From Aedes albopictus (taxonomy: Eukaryota; Arthropoda; Insecta; Diptera; Culicidae): a DNA stretch of 64,000 nucleotides. Of the stretch, positions 1 through 10,440 are shown piece by piece. The first letter of the stretch is position 1. Every line of letters begins with the position of its first letter. The stretch spans positions 433,677,265-433,741,264 of the forward strand of contig NC_085138.1 in assembly GCF_035046485.1 (NCBI RefSeq), read 5' to 3'. The position numbers were made by a program, and so were the translations under genes. The notes below the pieces were generated by a model that did not search any database, had not been told where the DNA came from, and saw only the letters and a program-made list of their open reading frames with translations.

Positions 1-240
1 AGCGAATTCGAAGTCATTTGGGTGCTCCATGTGCTGCCACAGCAATCCACGATTTGGTTCACGGTCAATCGCACCTATCAGGATCTCGTCGATTACGATG
101 ACGAACAGTAGCGGTGATACATCCTTGCCTCACTCCAGCAACGACCCGGATGGGATCGGTGTTTTGTCCGTTGTGCAGTACTCTGCACGAAAATGCCTCC
201 CGAATTTTTTATTCAGTACCCCACAAACTTTCTTCACGTT
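1..240 (-). pseudogene. Non-LTR retrotransposon reverse transcriptase fragment (runs off left edge)
   Basis: On the minus strand, frames that must be switched once give CRVLHNGQNTDPIRVVAGVRQGC followed by SPLLFVIVIDEILIGAIDRE; only parts of these are in one open frame. GVRQGC..SPLLF is the RT block just before the catalytic FADD box, which would lie beyond position 1. A short deletion between the cysteine and SPLL breaks the frame, so this is a dead copy. The family (an LINE of insects) is not resolved because only about 70 residues are visible. The region left of position 1 should hold the ADD motif and the C-terminus. Confidence 0.7.
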
Positions 241-960
241 CTCACCATAAGTAAAATTTTCGGAAATATTGCATGTTTTAAAAAGATAATCGTGTTAACT
301 ACTGTTTGTTTTAATTCCACTAAGAATTTGCATCCTTTGACAGATACATATTTCGACCTCAATTATAAGTATTATAAGTATTTCATTAATACGCCCAAGT
401 TCATCATTATTCCATGTGTTGATATAAAATTTCAACCAGATATACTCTACACGGTTTCTCCACTTCTGTTTGTACTACTCCATGCTTTTTATTCGTGAGC
501 AATATGTGGTCTTTATGGTGTTATTCTGGACACTATCAAAGTTACACATACACAAAGAAAATGTGTCTTTCAGCTACATGAAAAATGATAAACAACCCAA
601 AAATTCAATTTTATTCGATCTACCAATTGCAATTGAGAATTGCATACAAAAGGTAGAAATACATAAGGCTGAAATTACAAAAGGCTGAAATATTATTCCG
701 ACTATTTTCCAAACGTCATCAATTCAAAAGAAGCCGTTTTCAAGATCAACCTAAACAACTAAGGCCATGCTATGCTTTATTGATGAGCCACATAATAACG
801 ATAATGTATCTCAAAAGAGAAACCTATGTTTAACCCACTAACGCCTAAGGTATCTAGCAATTGTAATTTTCATGAAAAAAAAATATTATCAACAGTCAAG
901 TTCCAATAAAATAAACATGATTTACAAAAAAACATGGAAGTCAAAGATGTAGTTCCAAAA
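241..960. other. AT-rich DNA without recognisable gene
   Basis: Short AT-rich open frames only, with no motif, splice signal pair or repeat structure that I can defend. It may include more decayed transposon sequence, but nothing is recognisable. Confidence 0.5.
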
Positions 961-2060
961 AAAATACCTTCAATGTAGATCCTCGACATCTGGCAGGACT
1001 CTCTGGAAGAAAAATTGAAGACATCCCAGAAGGAATGCAAAAAAAAAACGCGAAGAATCTTTTGAGGAACCCCGGCAGGACTACTGGCATGAATATCTAA
1101 AAGAATCCCACAAGATTCTCAAGATTCTTAGAAATCTTTGCAAGAATACAAATTGGAATCCCTGGAGCAATCCTAGCAGGAACCTCTAAAGGAATCCTTT
1201 ACGAAATCCCAGAAAGGATCTTTGAAGGAACTCCAGCTGTAATTAATAAAGGAATTCTGACTAGAACGCTTGGAAGAAACCTTTCAAGATTTTCCAAAAC
1301 AATCCCGGTAGAAATTCCTGAAGAAATCCTGGGAGGATTTACTGAAAGAATTCTGGGAGGCATATCTGGGAGAATTCTGAGAGGAATCTCAGCTGAAAGT
1401 TTTGTAGGAATCTCTGAAATAATCACAGAAGAAATCAGCGAATCCGCATGAATCCCGAGAGAAATGCCTGAAAAAGTCCCGAGAATCCAGCAAGGATCTC
1501 GACACGTATACCTGTAAGAATTCCACTGAGACTCTATGAATATATTTCGACAGAACGTTTTGAAAGTATACTAGGATGAATCCTAGGATGAAATACCAGC
1601 AGAAATCCATGTAAGAATGCTGGCTAGAATTTCTGAAAGAATCCTTTCAGGATTTTCTACAGCAATTCTGGCAGAACTTCCTGAAGTTATTCCTGAAGGA
1701 ATCTCGTAAAGAATACCTGATGGAATCCTTAGAGCGACCATGACATGAATGCCGGCTGGAAGCAATCCATACAAGAACCATAGAAAATGTCTCTATTGCC
1801 TGAAAAAAATCTCGGCAGAAATCTAAGGAATTTAAAGGAATTCCAGCACGAATCCCTGAAGAAATGCAGAAATGAATAAATAAAAGAAACCTTTTAGGAT
1901 TTTCCAAAGTAACCCCTGCAGAAATCCCTGAAGAGAACCCAGGAGCAATCCGTACAGTAATTCTGGAAGCAATAACGGAGAGGAAACCTGGGAAGATTCT
2001 CTAATGGAATGCCTTAAGAAATCCCGGAAAGAAATCCTGAAGGTATCTCGTAAAAAAACT
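961..2060. repeat. Degenerate 12-24 bp repeat tract
   Basis: The tract is built from drifting copies of words such as GGAATCCCTGAAGAAATC and AGGAATTCCTGGAG, spaced at roughly 12 or 24 bp. Small open frames in all frames translate to similar low-complexity strings rich in I, P, R, S and L, which is a property of the repeat and not of a gene. The same repeat, in either orientation, recurs throughout the window and is typical of Aedes non-coding DNA. Confidence 0.75.
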
Positions 2061-2229
2061 CATCTCCTCTAATCTCATCTCAATTCTTCATCCTACTCTT
2101 TAGCCTCTACCTTACTGTCTTTTCTGCCCTCTATCACAACCCTCTATCCTACGCTATTTCATAATCATCAACCCTACTATCTGCCCTGCACTCTGCCCTA
2201 TCCTCTACCATAACCATTGATTTATCCCT
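2061..2229. repeat. Pyrimidine-rich low-complexity spacer
   Basis: The + strand is almost entirely CT/CCT/CTA words (tctcatctcctc, ccctatcctctacc). It separates the degenerate repeat from the LINE fragment that follows. Confidence 0.5.
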
Positions 2230-3790
2230 TACCATGCCTTTCTACTCTAACCCTTCACCATACTCTCTATATTGGGCTTGATCCGATGCGAGGTTGTGAA
2301 TCAATTGGTCATAGAAAATTACGACAAGCTGCTCGAACAGAAAACTCAAACTCGTTTTATGAGTGTGTACTACTGGTACATGACGCTGGAGGTAAGCCCA
2401 TCTCCGGTTAACACCAATCGTGACAACTTCTCAGACTTCGACAGCTCCTCTGTGGATTTTGATCTCTCTATGAAGGATGAGATCACTGGTATACCGGAAT
2501 CTTTTCGTTCCATAGGTATTCCACATTTTTTTGCAAGTAAGTTCGGCCATGTTAGCGGGGCCAGACAGTTCTTCACAGATGGTTCCAAAACCGATGATTC
2601 GACTGGATTATGTGTCTACAACGAATTTCATAGCGCCACCTTCATGCTTCAAAAGCCCTGTTCTGTATACGTTGCTGAGCTAGCGGGTACATACTACACC
2701 TTAGAGTACATTTGCACTCTCCCACCTGAGCACTACTTCATTTTTACCGACAGTCTAAGTTCTCTGGAGGCTGTTCGGTCAATGAAACCGATGAAGCACT
2801 CAGCGTACTTCCTGAATGGAATACGCCAGGTCTTGAATGCTTTGTCCAAACGCTCATGCACCATCACCATAGCTTAGGTCCCTTCACATTGCTTGATTCC
2901 GGGCAATGAGAAGGCGGTCTCTCTGGCTAAGGTGGGCGCTAGCGAAGGCGATATTTACGAGCGTCAAATCGCCTTCGACGATTTTTTTGCATTGTCCCGT
3001 CAGGAGACCTTGATCAGCTGGCAACACAAATGGAGAGATAGAGAGATGAGTAGATGGTAGCACTCCATCTTTCCACAGGTGTCGAAGAAGCCATGGTTCA
3101 AAGGGTTGAATTTAGGCCGCGATTTCATTCGTGTGATGTGTCGGCTGATGTCCAACCACTATTTGTTAAACACACATCTCTTCCGTATTGGGCTCTCAGA
3201 AAGCAATTTCTGTGTCTGCGGCAGCGCTTACCAAGATATTGAACATGTCTTGTGGGGATGCGATGAGCATCGTGAGGTCAGATCTGAGCTGCATGAAATT
3301 CTCCGGGTCCGAGGAAAACAACAGGAACCCGTTAGAGAAGTGTTGACAGGCCTTGATTTGGAATACATGAATCTCATATATCAGTTTTTGAAACGTGTTG
3401 ATGTCAAAGTTTGTTGTAGTACGTCCCTTGTTTTCGTTGTCCGCCATTTGGTTTTGCTGTCGTCCCCGTCTGTCGCCCGCCCTCCCGTTTGTCCTCTTCT
3501 TGTCGTTGTCTACCGATAAAGCCCTTTCTTTTTTGTTCCGTTTCAGATCAGGACATTTTGTCCCATCAATGCTTTTAGTATAAGTTAGCAAATAATTTAG
3601 TTTAAGACCCCTTATTCCCACCTTCATAATTTTCGAAACAGCCGCGAGTACTTCGGCTTCCCAAACTAACATAGCAATAAGGCAGTAAATATTGTAAAAT
3701 GTAAAAATATTATAACAACAACAAATGATTTCGGCTCAGTTATGCCCATGTCGCGCCCGAGCCTTCCACATAAACGAATAAGTATAAACG
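2230..3790 (+). mobile_element. 3' part of a LINE with RNase H domain (I/LOA-like), 5'-truncated
   Basis: The piece holds the end of ORF2 and a 3' UTR. The RNase H domain and a Cys/His-containing tail are in the order expected for RNase H-bearing LINE clades such as I or LOA. The 3' part ends in A- and CAA-rich sequence near 3710-3725 (taacaacaacaa) and continues to the words cggctcagttatgcc and ataaacgaataag, which look like the 3' ends of other mosquito LINEs. The 5' end sits at the CT-rich spacer, as expected for incomplete reverse transcription. No target duplication is evident. Confidence 0.7.
2272..3519 (+). pseudogene. ORF2 C-terminus: RNase H domain and zinc-knuckle-like tail, two nonsense codons
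   Basis: One frame runs through the whole stretch with TAG stops at 2875-2877 (TGG to TAG in the expected IAWVPSH box) and 3058-3060. RNase H landmarks are FTDGSK near 2572 (first catalytic Asp), VAELAGTYY near 2670 (catalytic Glu), FTDSLSSLEAV near 2742 (second Asp) and HCLIPGNEKA just after the first stop. Further on, CRLMSNHYLLNTHLFRIG, then CVCGSAYQDIEHVLWGC, give the C-C-H-C pattern of LINE C-termini. The two stops make a functional copy unlikely. RNase H would remove the RNA strand during target-primed reverse transcription. Confidence 0.75.
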
Positions 3791-5600
3791 ACGTAAATTT
3801 TAAACTTTGTTAACCCTCGGATCATCTTGCTCGGCGGTCGTCATGTCACCTGGAATACACATGTAACAGTTACAGAGTATGGCATCCAACGAAGCGCGGC
3901 AGATAGTCCCACGTTCGCGATGTCGATTCCGTCGAAACTGTCCAAGGTGAAAGTTACAGCAGTTTGCGCGAGCATATTTCGGATAGCTACGGAGTTTTTC
4001 GACTTTCAGTCACGGGAAAAGCGTTGATAATTTTATATCATTGCCAACGTTTCGATCCTTGAATTGGATCTTCCTCAGGGCTCGATCTTAATCAAATTGT
4101 AAGAATTGTACTTTGCACACGATCGTTTGTCTGTTTTTTATTTCATAAAACACTGCCTTTTCCCGTTCTTATAGGATGCGTTGAACGCCACAGAGTACGT
4201 CGAAGATTTACCGAGGACGTTGGCCAAAGCAAGGGCACGAAAGGATTGGCCGAAGTGACTTCTGAGAAGTGAACTCGAACTCCGTCTTAATAAGGCTGCA
4301 TAAGACTCAATTTCTTCCTTCTACAAACGAAGAGTCGTGAGCAGTTTGGCAAAGTGCAAATTAGTTGGCAGTTTCGTAGCTAGGTGGCGCTATCTGTCGA
4401 ATAAAACTTTGAACCTCAAAGTAGATAGAAAAGTGTCGTCTTCGGTAAAGTTTTGCAGGAGGATATTATTTGTTCATCATTGTGTCCATTTTCATATGGC
4501 ATATGTATTTTTTTTCATTTTTCTTACAGCAATTCAACACTCTCTGAAGATGTTGACCATCTGTAACCATCTACCTCGCCATAGTACGAAATCCCCACGA
4601 GCGCCTGAGCAAAATCGTGCACCTCGTGAGAGGATTTCAATTACCCACATCAATCGAAGCTTCCACCCAACCCAGTACATATCACATCAACAGGCACAAA
4701 TTTGCAATCTGACTCTCCGGCCGAAAACAGAACTGCGCGTCAGGCTCATAAGAATGTGTAATTGTTTTTGACATCTACAAATTATTTTAATTGCCCGTTT
4801 TTGAGGCAAATTCTTCTCACTGTCTGGCTGGGCCTTCCACGCGGTGAGCGAAGAGCTTATGGTCCAGTCCACGCCATGTGCCTTCCTGCCTGGTGGTGGT
4901 GTTTGGCTGACATGATGGATTTCGCACTTTTCTTTCACATCGAAGCATCACCATCATCAGGAAGGATCCCAAAGAGGCATTACAACGACGACGATGTCTT
5001 CCGATGTGATGCGATGCCTGGCGCAATGAGATGTGAATCTTCGTCGGACGTAATTACCTAGGGCAGGCAGCCCAGCGGAAAACCCAAGACCGGATTAAAC
5101 GCAGGCCTTCAAAAAGCAAACAAATAATGGTCAATGACAGGCGTGCATTTTCGCGTGTTCTGATTCGGAGGGGGGATTAATACTCCATCGGCGATCCGTC
5201 AAACTGCGTGGAACGGATACTTTTAGCAATCGCGGTTAAATCTGGGTTGGAATGCGACACGACTTGGCTGACGGCAATCGGAATCAGATACCGCTCCTCG
5301 TACCATATTGATTTAATTGTAGATCCTAAAATGGAATCGTCTTTGCTTAAGTCACGCCGCCGCCTGTCGCACGGCTGCTGCTGTTCATTCGATGATGCTT
5401 CTGCGATTTGTCGTGAAATGTAATGGGAAGTTGGATCAACACTTAATGAGGAGTTATAGATAATTAAAATTTATTTTATTGTTGACACCGTTTTCCAGAT
5501 GGTGGTATGTGTTCACTTTGCACCGGCGATGTTTGAAGCTCGTTTTTAACAGATTCTTTTGATTTGCCGATCGATCCACAGAGTTGCTTCAATAAACTGT
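3791..5600. other. Unassigned DNA, no supported gene
   Basis: Several 60-144 codon open frames occur on both strands, with overlapping antisense frames at 4337-4771 and 4687-4938, but none shows a known motif, a signal peptide with splice sites, or repeat origin. A Penelope-like sequence word at 4044-4081 is listed separately. Confidence 0.5.
4044..4081 (-). other. GTTTCG...CTTCCTCAGG imperfect stem motif, Penelope-like
   Basis: Read on the minus strand the sequence is CCTGAGGAAGATCC, a short spacer, then GGATCGAAACGTTGG. GATCC and GGATC can pair as a stem. The combination CTGA(A/G)GAAG...CGAAACGT is familiar from terminal regions of Penelope-like retroelements in animals. No reverse transcriptase is visible nearby, so at most this is a solitary terminal fragment. 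Confidence 0.35.
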
Positions 5601-5639
5601 AATGATGAGAAGTTTTTCTGTTATAAACTGGACTGATTT

Positions 5640-5820
5640 TCAAAATTTCAGTTTTAGTGCCCAGAAAATTATTCATAAATCAATTTAAGAGCGATTTGTT
5701 GAATCACCCCATGTTTGAGTTTTTACTGGACGGTACTGCCAAGCAGTTGTTCAGCTGTCAAAAGGTGATATGAAAAAACCTCTTTGAAGTCAATTTAAAA
5801 AATCCAATTGACGCTGTAAA
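5640..5820. mobile_element. Diverged copy of small element family C
   Basis: Shared words with the reverse complement of the 29200-29545 insertion occur in the same order: aatcaattt, gcgatttgt, gaatcacccc, cagctgtcaaaaggtgat and ctctttgaa. The copy lies in the opposite orientation to that one, is heavily diverged and has no clear ends. The second, bounded copy is what reveals it as mobile. Confidence 0.55.
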
Positions 5821-6040
5821 AATTATCAATGCGCCTTTTTCCCGTTCCTTGGTAAGTAAAAGAAAATTTTCTATTAGATTTCAGAGCTGTGTGCTCCCTA
5901 ACAAATTAAAAAAAAAATAGAAAAAAAAATAGTTATTTAGGCATACATACAAACATATATTAGTTCAACATCACATTTAAGACAAGACAAAATCAACAAT
6001 AGAACGCCACAATACATACTCGATTTGTGGCTGTCGCTCT

Positions 6041-6421
6041 CTATCCTCGGTCGCGTCCAATGCTCGCCAGGTCACACTCCACCTGGTCTGCCCATCGTGC
6101 TCTCTGCGCTCCACGCCTTCTTGTGCCAACCGGATCAGTATCAAATACCAGCTTTGCAGGGCTGTTGTCCGGCATTCTTGCAACATGCCCTGCCCATCGT
6201 ATCCTTCCGGCTTTGGCCACCTTCTGGATGCTGGGTTCGCCGTAAAGTGCAGCGAGCTCGTGGTTCATCCTTCTCCGCCACACACCGTTCTCATGCACAC
6301 CGCCGAAGATCATCCTTAGCACGCGTCGCTCGAAAACTCCGAGTGCTGGCAGGTCCTCCTCAAACATGGTCCATGTCCCGTGTCCGTAGAGGACCACCGG
6401 TCTTATTAGCGTCTTGTACAT
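6041..6421 (-). pseudogene. RTE ORF C-terminal region
   Basis: This 126-codon open stretch is the best preserved part of RTE copy 1. It contains FERRVLRMIFGG, WRRRMNHELAALYGEPSI and GRIRWAGHVARMPDN, the conserved tail of RTE-type ORFs, and ends with a RRGAQRARWADQVECDL segment. The paralogous piece at 18120-18407 is collinear. It is a fragment with no start of its own; the methionine is internal. Confidence 0.8.
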
Positions 6422-6885
6422 AGTGCATTTGGTGCGTGGGTGAATCTTTTTCGACCGCAGTTTCTTCTGGAGCCCCTGATGATGCGCCTTCGAATTTCAC
6501 GGCTCACGGTGTTGTCAGCCGTCAGTAAGGATCCGAGGTAGACGAATTCCTCCACCACCTCGAAAGTATCCCCGTCTATCGTTGCATTACTGCCCAGACG
6601 GATTCGGTTCCGCCTACCAGCATGTACTTTGTATTTGAGGCATTCACCACCAGTCCGACCTTTGCTGCTTCGCGTTTCAGGTGGATGTACTGCTCTGTCA
6701 CCGTTCCAAATGTTCTGTCGTCCGCAAAGCACACAAATTGACCGGATTTTGTGAAAATCGTTCCCCGGCTGTTGAGCCTGGCTCGTTGCAACACACTTTC
6801 CAGGGCGATGTCCCCATCGATATTCGCATGAACTGGATAATTCACCTGAAATCCTTACGCTGTTCTGCTTAACGTCCATCGTTGC

Positions 6886-6940
6886 TGTGTGAAGAATTAG
6901 CCTAAGTTAAAATTCACGAATAAAAAGAAATTGAAAAAAA
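6886..6940 (+). mobile_element. 55-bp retro-insertion (LINE 3' end) flanked by 12-bp target duplication
   Basis: Inside RTE copy 1 the word GTCCATCGTTGC at 6874-6885 is repeated with one change at 6941-6952 (GTCCATCATTGC). Between them lie 55 bp ending in an A-rich tail (ttgaaaaaaa) and containing taagttaaaattcacgaata. The RTE relative at 19068-19100 lacks this stretch, which shows the empty site. This is the signature of a severely 5'-truncated poly(A)-type retrotransposition. Confidence 0.8.
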
Positions 6941-7330
6941 GTCCATCATTGCCCTTATCAATCTGGTAAGCTTCCCGGGAAAGTTGTTCTCGTCCATGAT
7001 TTCCCATAGCTCTGTGCGATCGAAACTGTCGTATACCGCCTTCAAGTCGATGATCAGGTGGTGCGTTGGGACATTGTATTCACGGTATTTCTGCAGGATT
7101 TGCCGTACGGCCGAGATCTGGTCCGTTGTCGACCGGCCGTCGATGAAACCGGCTTAATAACCTCCCACGAGCTTATTTACTTTAGGTGAAAGACGACGGA
7201 AGATGATCTGGGATAGCACTTTGTATGCGGCATTCCAAAAGGTGATCGTTCGAAAGTTCTCACCCATTAACTTGTCGCATTTCCTGTAGATGGGACAGAT
7301 TATCCCTTCCTTCCATTCCTCCAGTAGCTA

Positions 7331-8187
7331 TTTACTCCGGTACTGATTCATTCGGAAATTCATCCACATTTTTTTTTCAGAATTTCCTCTCTTTCGATAA
7401 ATAAATCAAAGATTCCATTCAAAATTCATCAGGGCTTCTCATGAAAATTTTTGAAAGATTCTTTAAGAATTCCCCCAGCTAGTTAAAAAATATCTTCAGA
7501 AAGTTCATTCAAACATTTTTTATAGGTAACTTTTTAGAAGTTTTTCAAAAGATGTATAGAGAAAATCATGCAAGAAATACAGTCATTATACAATTATGAG
7601 GCACTCTGTCACAATCAAAAGTCAGTCAGTTCGCCATGCTGTTCAAATGAGATTGACTCATAATTATGGGTGACCCATAATTGTGCTATGACTGTACTTC
7701 CCTTTAGATAGCCTTCCATAGATTTTTTCAGAAAATTCTTCATGGATAGTGGATACTTTTAGAAAATCCTACATGCATTCCTTCATAAATTCCTCCAGAG
7801 TGGCTTCTAGGAAGTGATTCATTCATTTTCTTTGAAGTTCTCCAGAAATCTAAGAATTATTCTAACTGAAATTTCCCCAAGGATATCATCAGAGTGTCAG
7901 TGACTTTATAAAGAAGGTGTCCATAGATTCTTTCAGAAAACCTTTCAGACATTCTCTCAAAATATCTTTGTGGGACTCATTCGGATTTTCATTCCTACAT
8001 GAATTGTTTCAGTAATTTAGTGTTACTGACAATTATCTTGAGTTTCCATCGGGCATTCTCCTGCAAACGTTTATTTAGACAGAGATTAATCCAAAAAAAA
8101 ATCTCCAGACATTCCCCAAGAATGACTTTCACGAATTCTTCATGAGGTTTTTCAGAGATTTTTTTTTAACTTAAACTTTCATGGATT
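7331..8187. repeat. Degenerate 12-24 bp repeat tract
   Basis: Drifting copies of TTCATTCAGAAATTC, TTCTTTCAGAAAATC and related words, here in the TTC...GAAATT orientation. It hosts the MITE at 7580-7694 and provides the site of the hAT insertion. Confidence 0.7.
7580..7694. mobile_element. 115-bp TA-flanked MITE
   Basis: Terminal inverted repeats begin CAGTCATTATACAATTATG on the left and, read inward from the right, CAGTCATAGCACAATTATG. Both ends are flanked by TA (7578-7579 and 7695-7696). TA duplication and a CAGT start suggest Tc1/mariner or pogo mobilisation. There is no coding capacity. Confidence 0.75.
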
Positions 8188-8195
8188 CTTTAAAA

Positions 8196-9417
8196 CAGTG
8201 CTTCCCAAACTGTGCGCCGTGGCGCCCTGGTGCGCCGTGAACATTTCGCTGGTGCGCCGCAGAGTTTTGAGCCAAAACAATATAATTCCATATCAAAACG
8301 TATTTTTTTCATTTGATGGATCTTCGAAGTGTTGCTGCACGGCATTTTTCCAAAAAAAAAACCAACCTTCGAATATTCTTGAAATTCTGGTATCCTCTCA
8401 AAACTTGTCGATTTTTATCAAATTTTTCAATTCTTGGAGTTTTGATAAATTCTTGGTTAAGATTGAGAAAAAAATAATTGGATTTTCTATACTCCAGTTC
8501 AGTTTTCGATTCTATCAACAGCTTGTAACTGAAAGTAAATATTTCAAAGATCCTATTACAGTTCTTTCCTTATTCCATACATTTCCATGCAGTAATTAAT
8601 ATTGTATTCTGCTTTTCGGGACGACATCTTTTACTAACGTCACTATCATAGAATACATCTGCAAATTTTCGCTTATGTGCAAGTAGATCACATTTCAAAC
8701 ATGATTTTATTGGAGCTATGTACTCCATATATCTTGTCTTTAATGGAAAATTATGAAAAAGGTAAGTAACTTTTGATCGACATTCAGACATTTTTTTTAT
8801 AAAGGCACTTCTTTTTCAATTGTAGAATGAAATAGTCATCCAAAACTTATGTGAAAGAAAGACCTTCAAGAATTTCTCAACACATAATGATCCATCATCA
8901 GCCTAGTCCTGAACATTATATTTTTGTACTTAAGTTTGCTGAAACTTACCACACTACATTCTTAACAAACCGTGTTTGAAATTTTTGTAATTCCAACAAA
9001 ATTTATGAAATTCTGCGAAATCATTTAAATGTACCCGGAATTATTAAAATATTGCAACAGTTTTACTATTTTTTGTTGAATTATAAGGCATCAGCAGCTC
9101 GCTTCATCTGCAGAAATTTTTGATATATTGGTTTACCTTGTTCAATGAATAAATTTGCCATTTGAAATCTAACAAATATTTATGAAATTTTCAAGCATTT
9201 TTTTTTATTGAAAATACGTTTTGACAATAGAAATTCAGTTTTAATTGGATATTGAGAAAACATGGTACTGAAAGTTCTTCACAATTTTGAATTAAAATGT
9301 TTGAACTGAAAATTGTTCGAAAATAATGAAAATTCTCTGTTAAAAGATGTAGGTGCGCCGCGAAATTTTTGAAAATTTCAAAAGGCGTCGCGATAGCAAA
9401 AAGTTTGGGAACCTCTG
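8196..9417. mobile_element. Non-autonomous hAT element, complete, 8-bp TSD
   Basis: The ends CAGTGCTTCCCAAACT and, read inward from the right, CAGAGGTTCCCAAACT match at 14 of 16 positions. They are flanked by a perfect 8-bp duplication CTTTAAAA (8188-8195 and 9418-9425), as hAT transposases make. GTGCGCCG words are repeated next to both termini and could be subterminal binding sites. The interior is AT-rich. Open frames of 69-133 codons occur, but none shows a recognisable hAT dimerisation region, so it is probably non-autonomous and derived by internal replacement or deletion. It sits inside degenerate repeat. Confidence 0.9.
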
Positions 9418-9425
9418 CTTTAAAA

Positions 9426-10440
9426 GACCTTCCTGGGTTAAGAAAATCCTTTACGTATTCCTGCACCAGATTTTCCGAGGAATCTTTCAGAAATTTCACG
9501 ATAGATTTGATCAGAAAATCATTGAGGGATTCTTTTAGAAAATTCACCAAAGATTCAAACAGAAACTTTTCCTGTCAGCTATTCAGATTTTTTCTTAAGA
9601 ATTTCTTCAGAAATTTATACAAAGATTCCTTTAACGATTACGATTTACGAAATCTTCTAGTGATTTATTCAGGATAGTTTTCCCGGAATTGCTACAAGGA
9701 TTTCGTTCAAAGATCTTCCTAGAGATTTTTCCAAGATTCGAAAATTCAGAATTCCTTGCGAAATTTCTGCACAGTATCTTTAGGAAAATCTTCCAGGGAT
9801 TGCTTGACATAATCCTCCAGGAAATCTTCGAAAAATTCTACAAAACTTCCATATACAAATTCCTTTGGAGATTTTGCTTGCAGGGGTTCATTTCTTCATA
9901 GATTCCATGAGAAAATCTTCCAGGGAGAAATTGTTCCATGGGTTTCTTCACAAATTGCTCCACGGATTTTTCACAATATCTTTCAGGAATACATTCGGAA
10001 ATTTTCTTCAGGGATGCCTGCAGAAATTTATTCAAGGATTCTTTAGAAAATGTTCATTGGATTACTTTAGAAATGCTTTGCAGAGTTTCCTTCAGAAATT
10101 CATCCAAATATAACTCCAATTAGTTTTTACATTCATTCCTTAATTAATTGACTATCTTAATTAATTAATTAATTAATTGAATAATCAATCCATTGATTTC
10201 GTCGATAAGTTCTCCATCGGTATTTTTTGTTTCGAAAATTCTCCTTGCATTTTTTTCAGAAATTTGCCCATTGATATCATTAGAAATTTGCCCAAATATT
10301 CCTTTGGTAAATTCTCCAAAAAATCTTTTGGAAATTTTTCCATTGAACGCTCATACAAATCCGCCAGGGATAAGTTGAAAATTTCTCCAAAGTTTTCTTC
10401 AGAAATTCCTCCAGAATTTCTACAAAGATTCGTTTCAACC
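9426..10440. repeat. Degenerate 12-24 bp repeat tract
   Basis: This continues the tract split by the hAT element, with units such as TTCTTCAGAAATTTC and CTCCAGGGATT. Its open frames give FLQKFIQ- or FRNFSK-type strings in several frames. Confidence 0.75.
10138..10181. repeat. (TTAA)n short microsatellite
   Basis: Consecutive TTAATTAATTAATTAATTAA repeats after a related cluster cctTAATTAATTG. It is a simple repeat within the degenerate tract. Confidence 0.85.

Larger units (their letters stand above)
5945..7330 (-). mobile_element. RTE-clade LINE, copy 1 (5'-truncated, internal deletions)
   Basis: Minus-strand conceptual pieces follow the RT order: CPIYRKCDKLMGENFRTIT and AAYKVLSQIIF (7240-7320), then GFIDGRSTTDQI and LIIDLKAVYDSFDR (7040-7150, with the first catalytic Asp), then CFADDRTFG (around 6720, with the second catalytic DD), FVYLGSLLTAD and the C-terminal LYGHGTWTMFEEDL and WRRRMNHELAALYG. 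The frame is broken by stops, deletions (one after FADD, one near 6475) and a nested insertion at 6886-6940. The gene end lies close to the element end, as in the RTE clade. It is the same family as the copies at 18.1-21.4, 44.7 and 62 kb. Confidence 0.85.
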
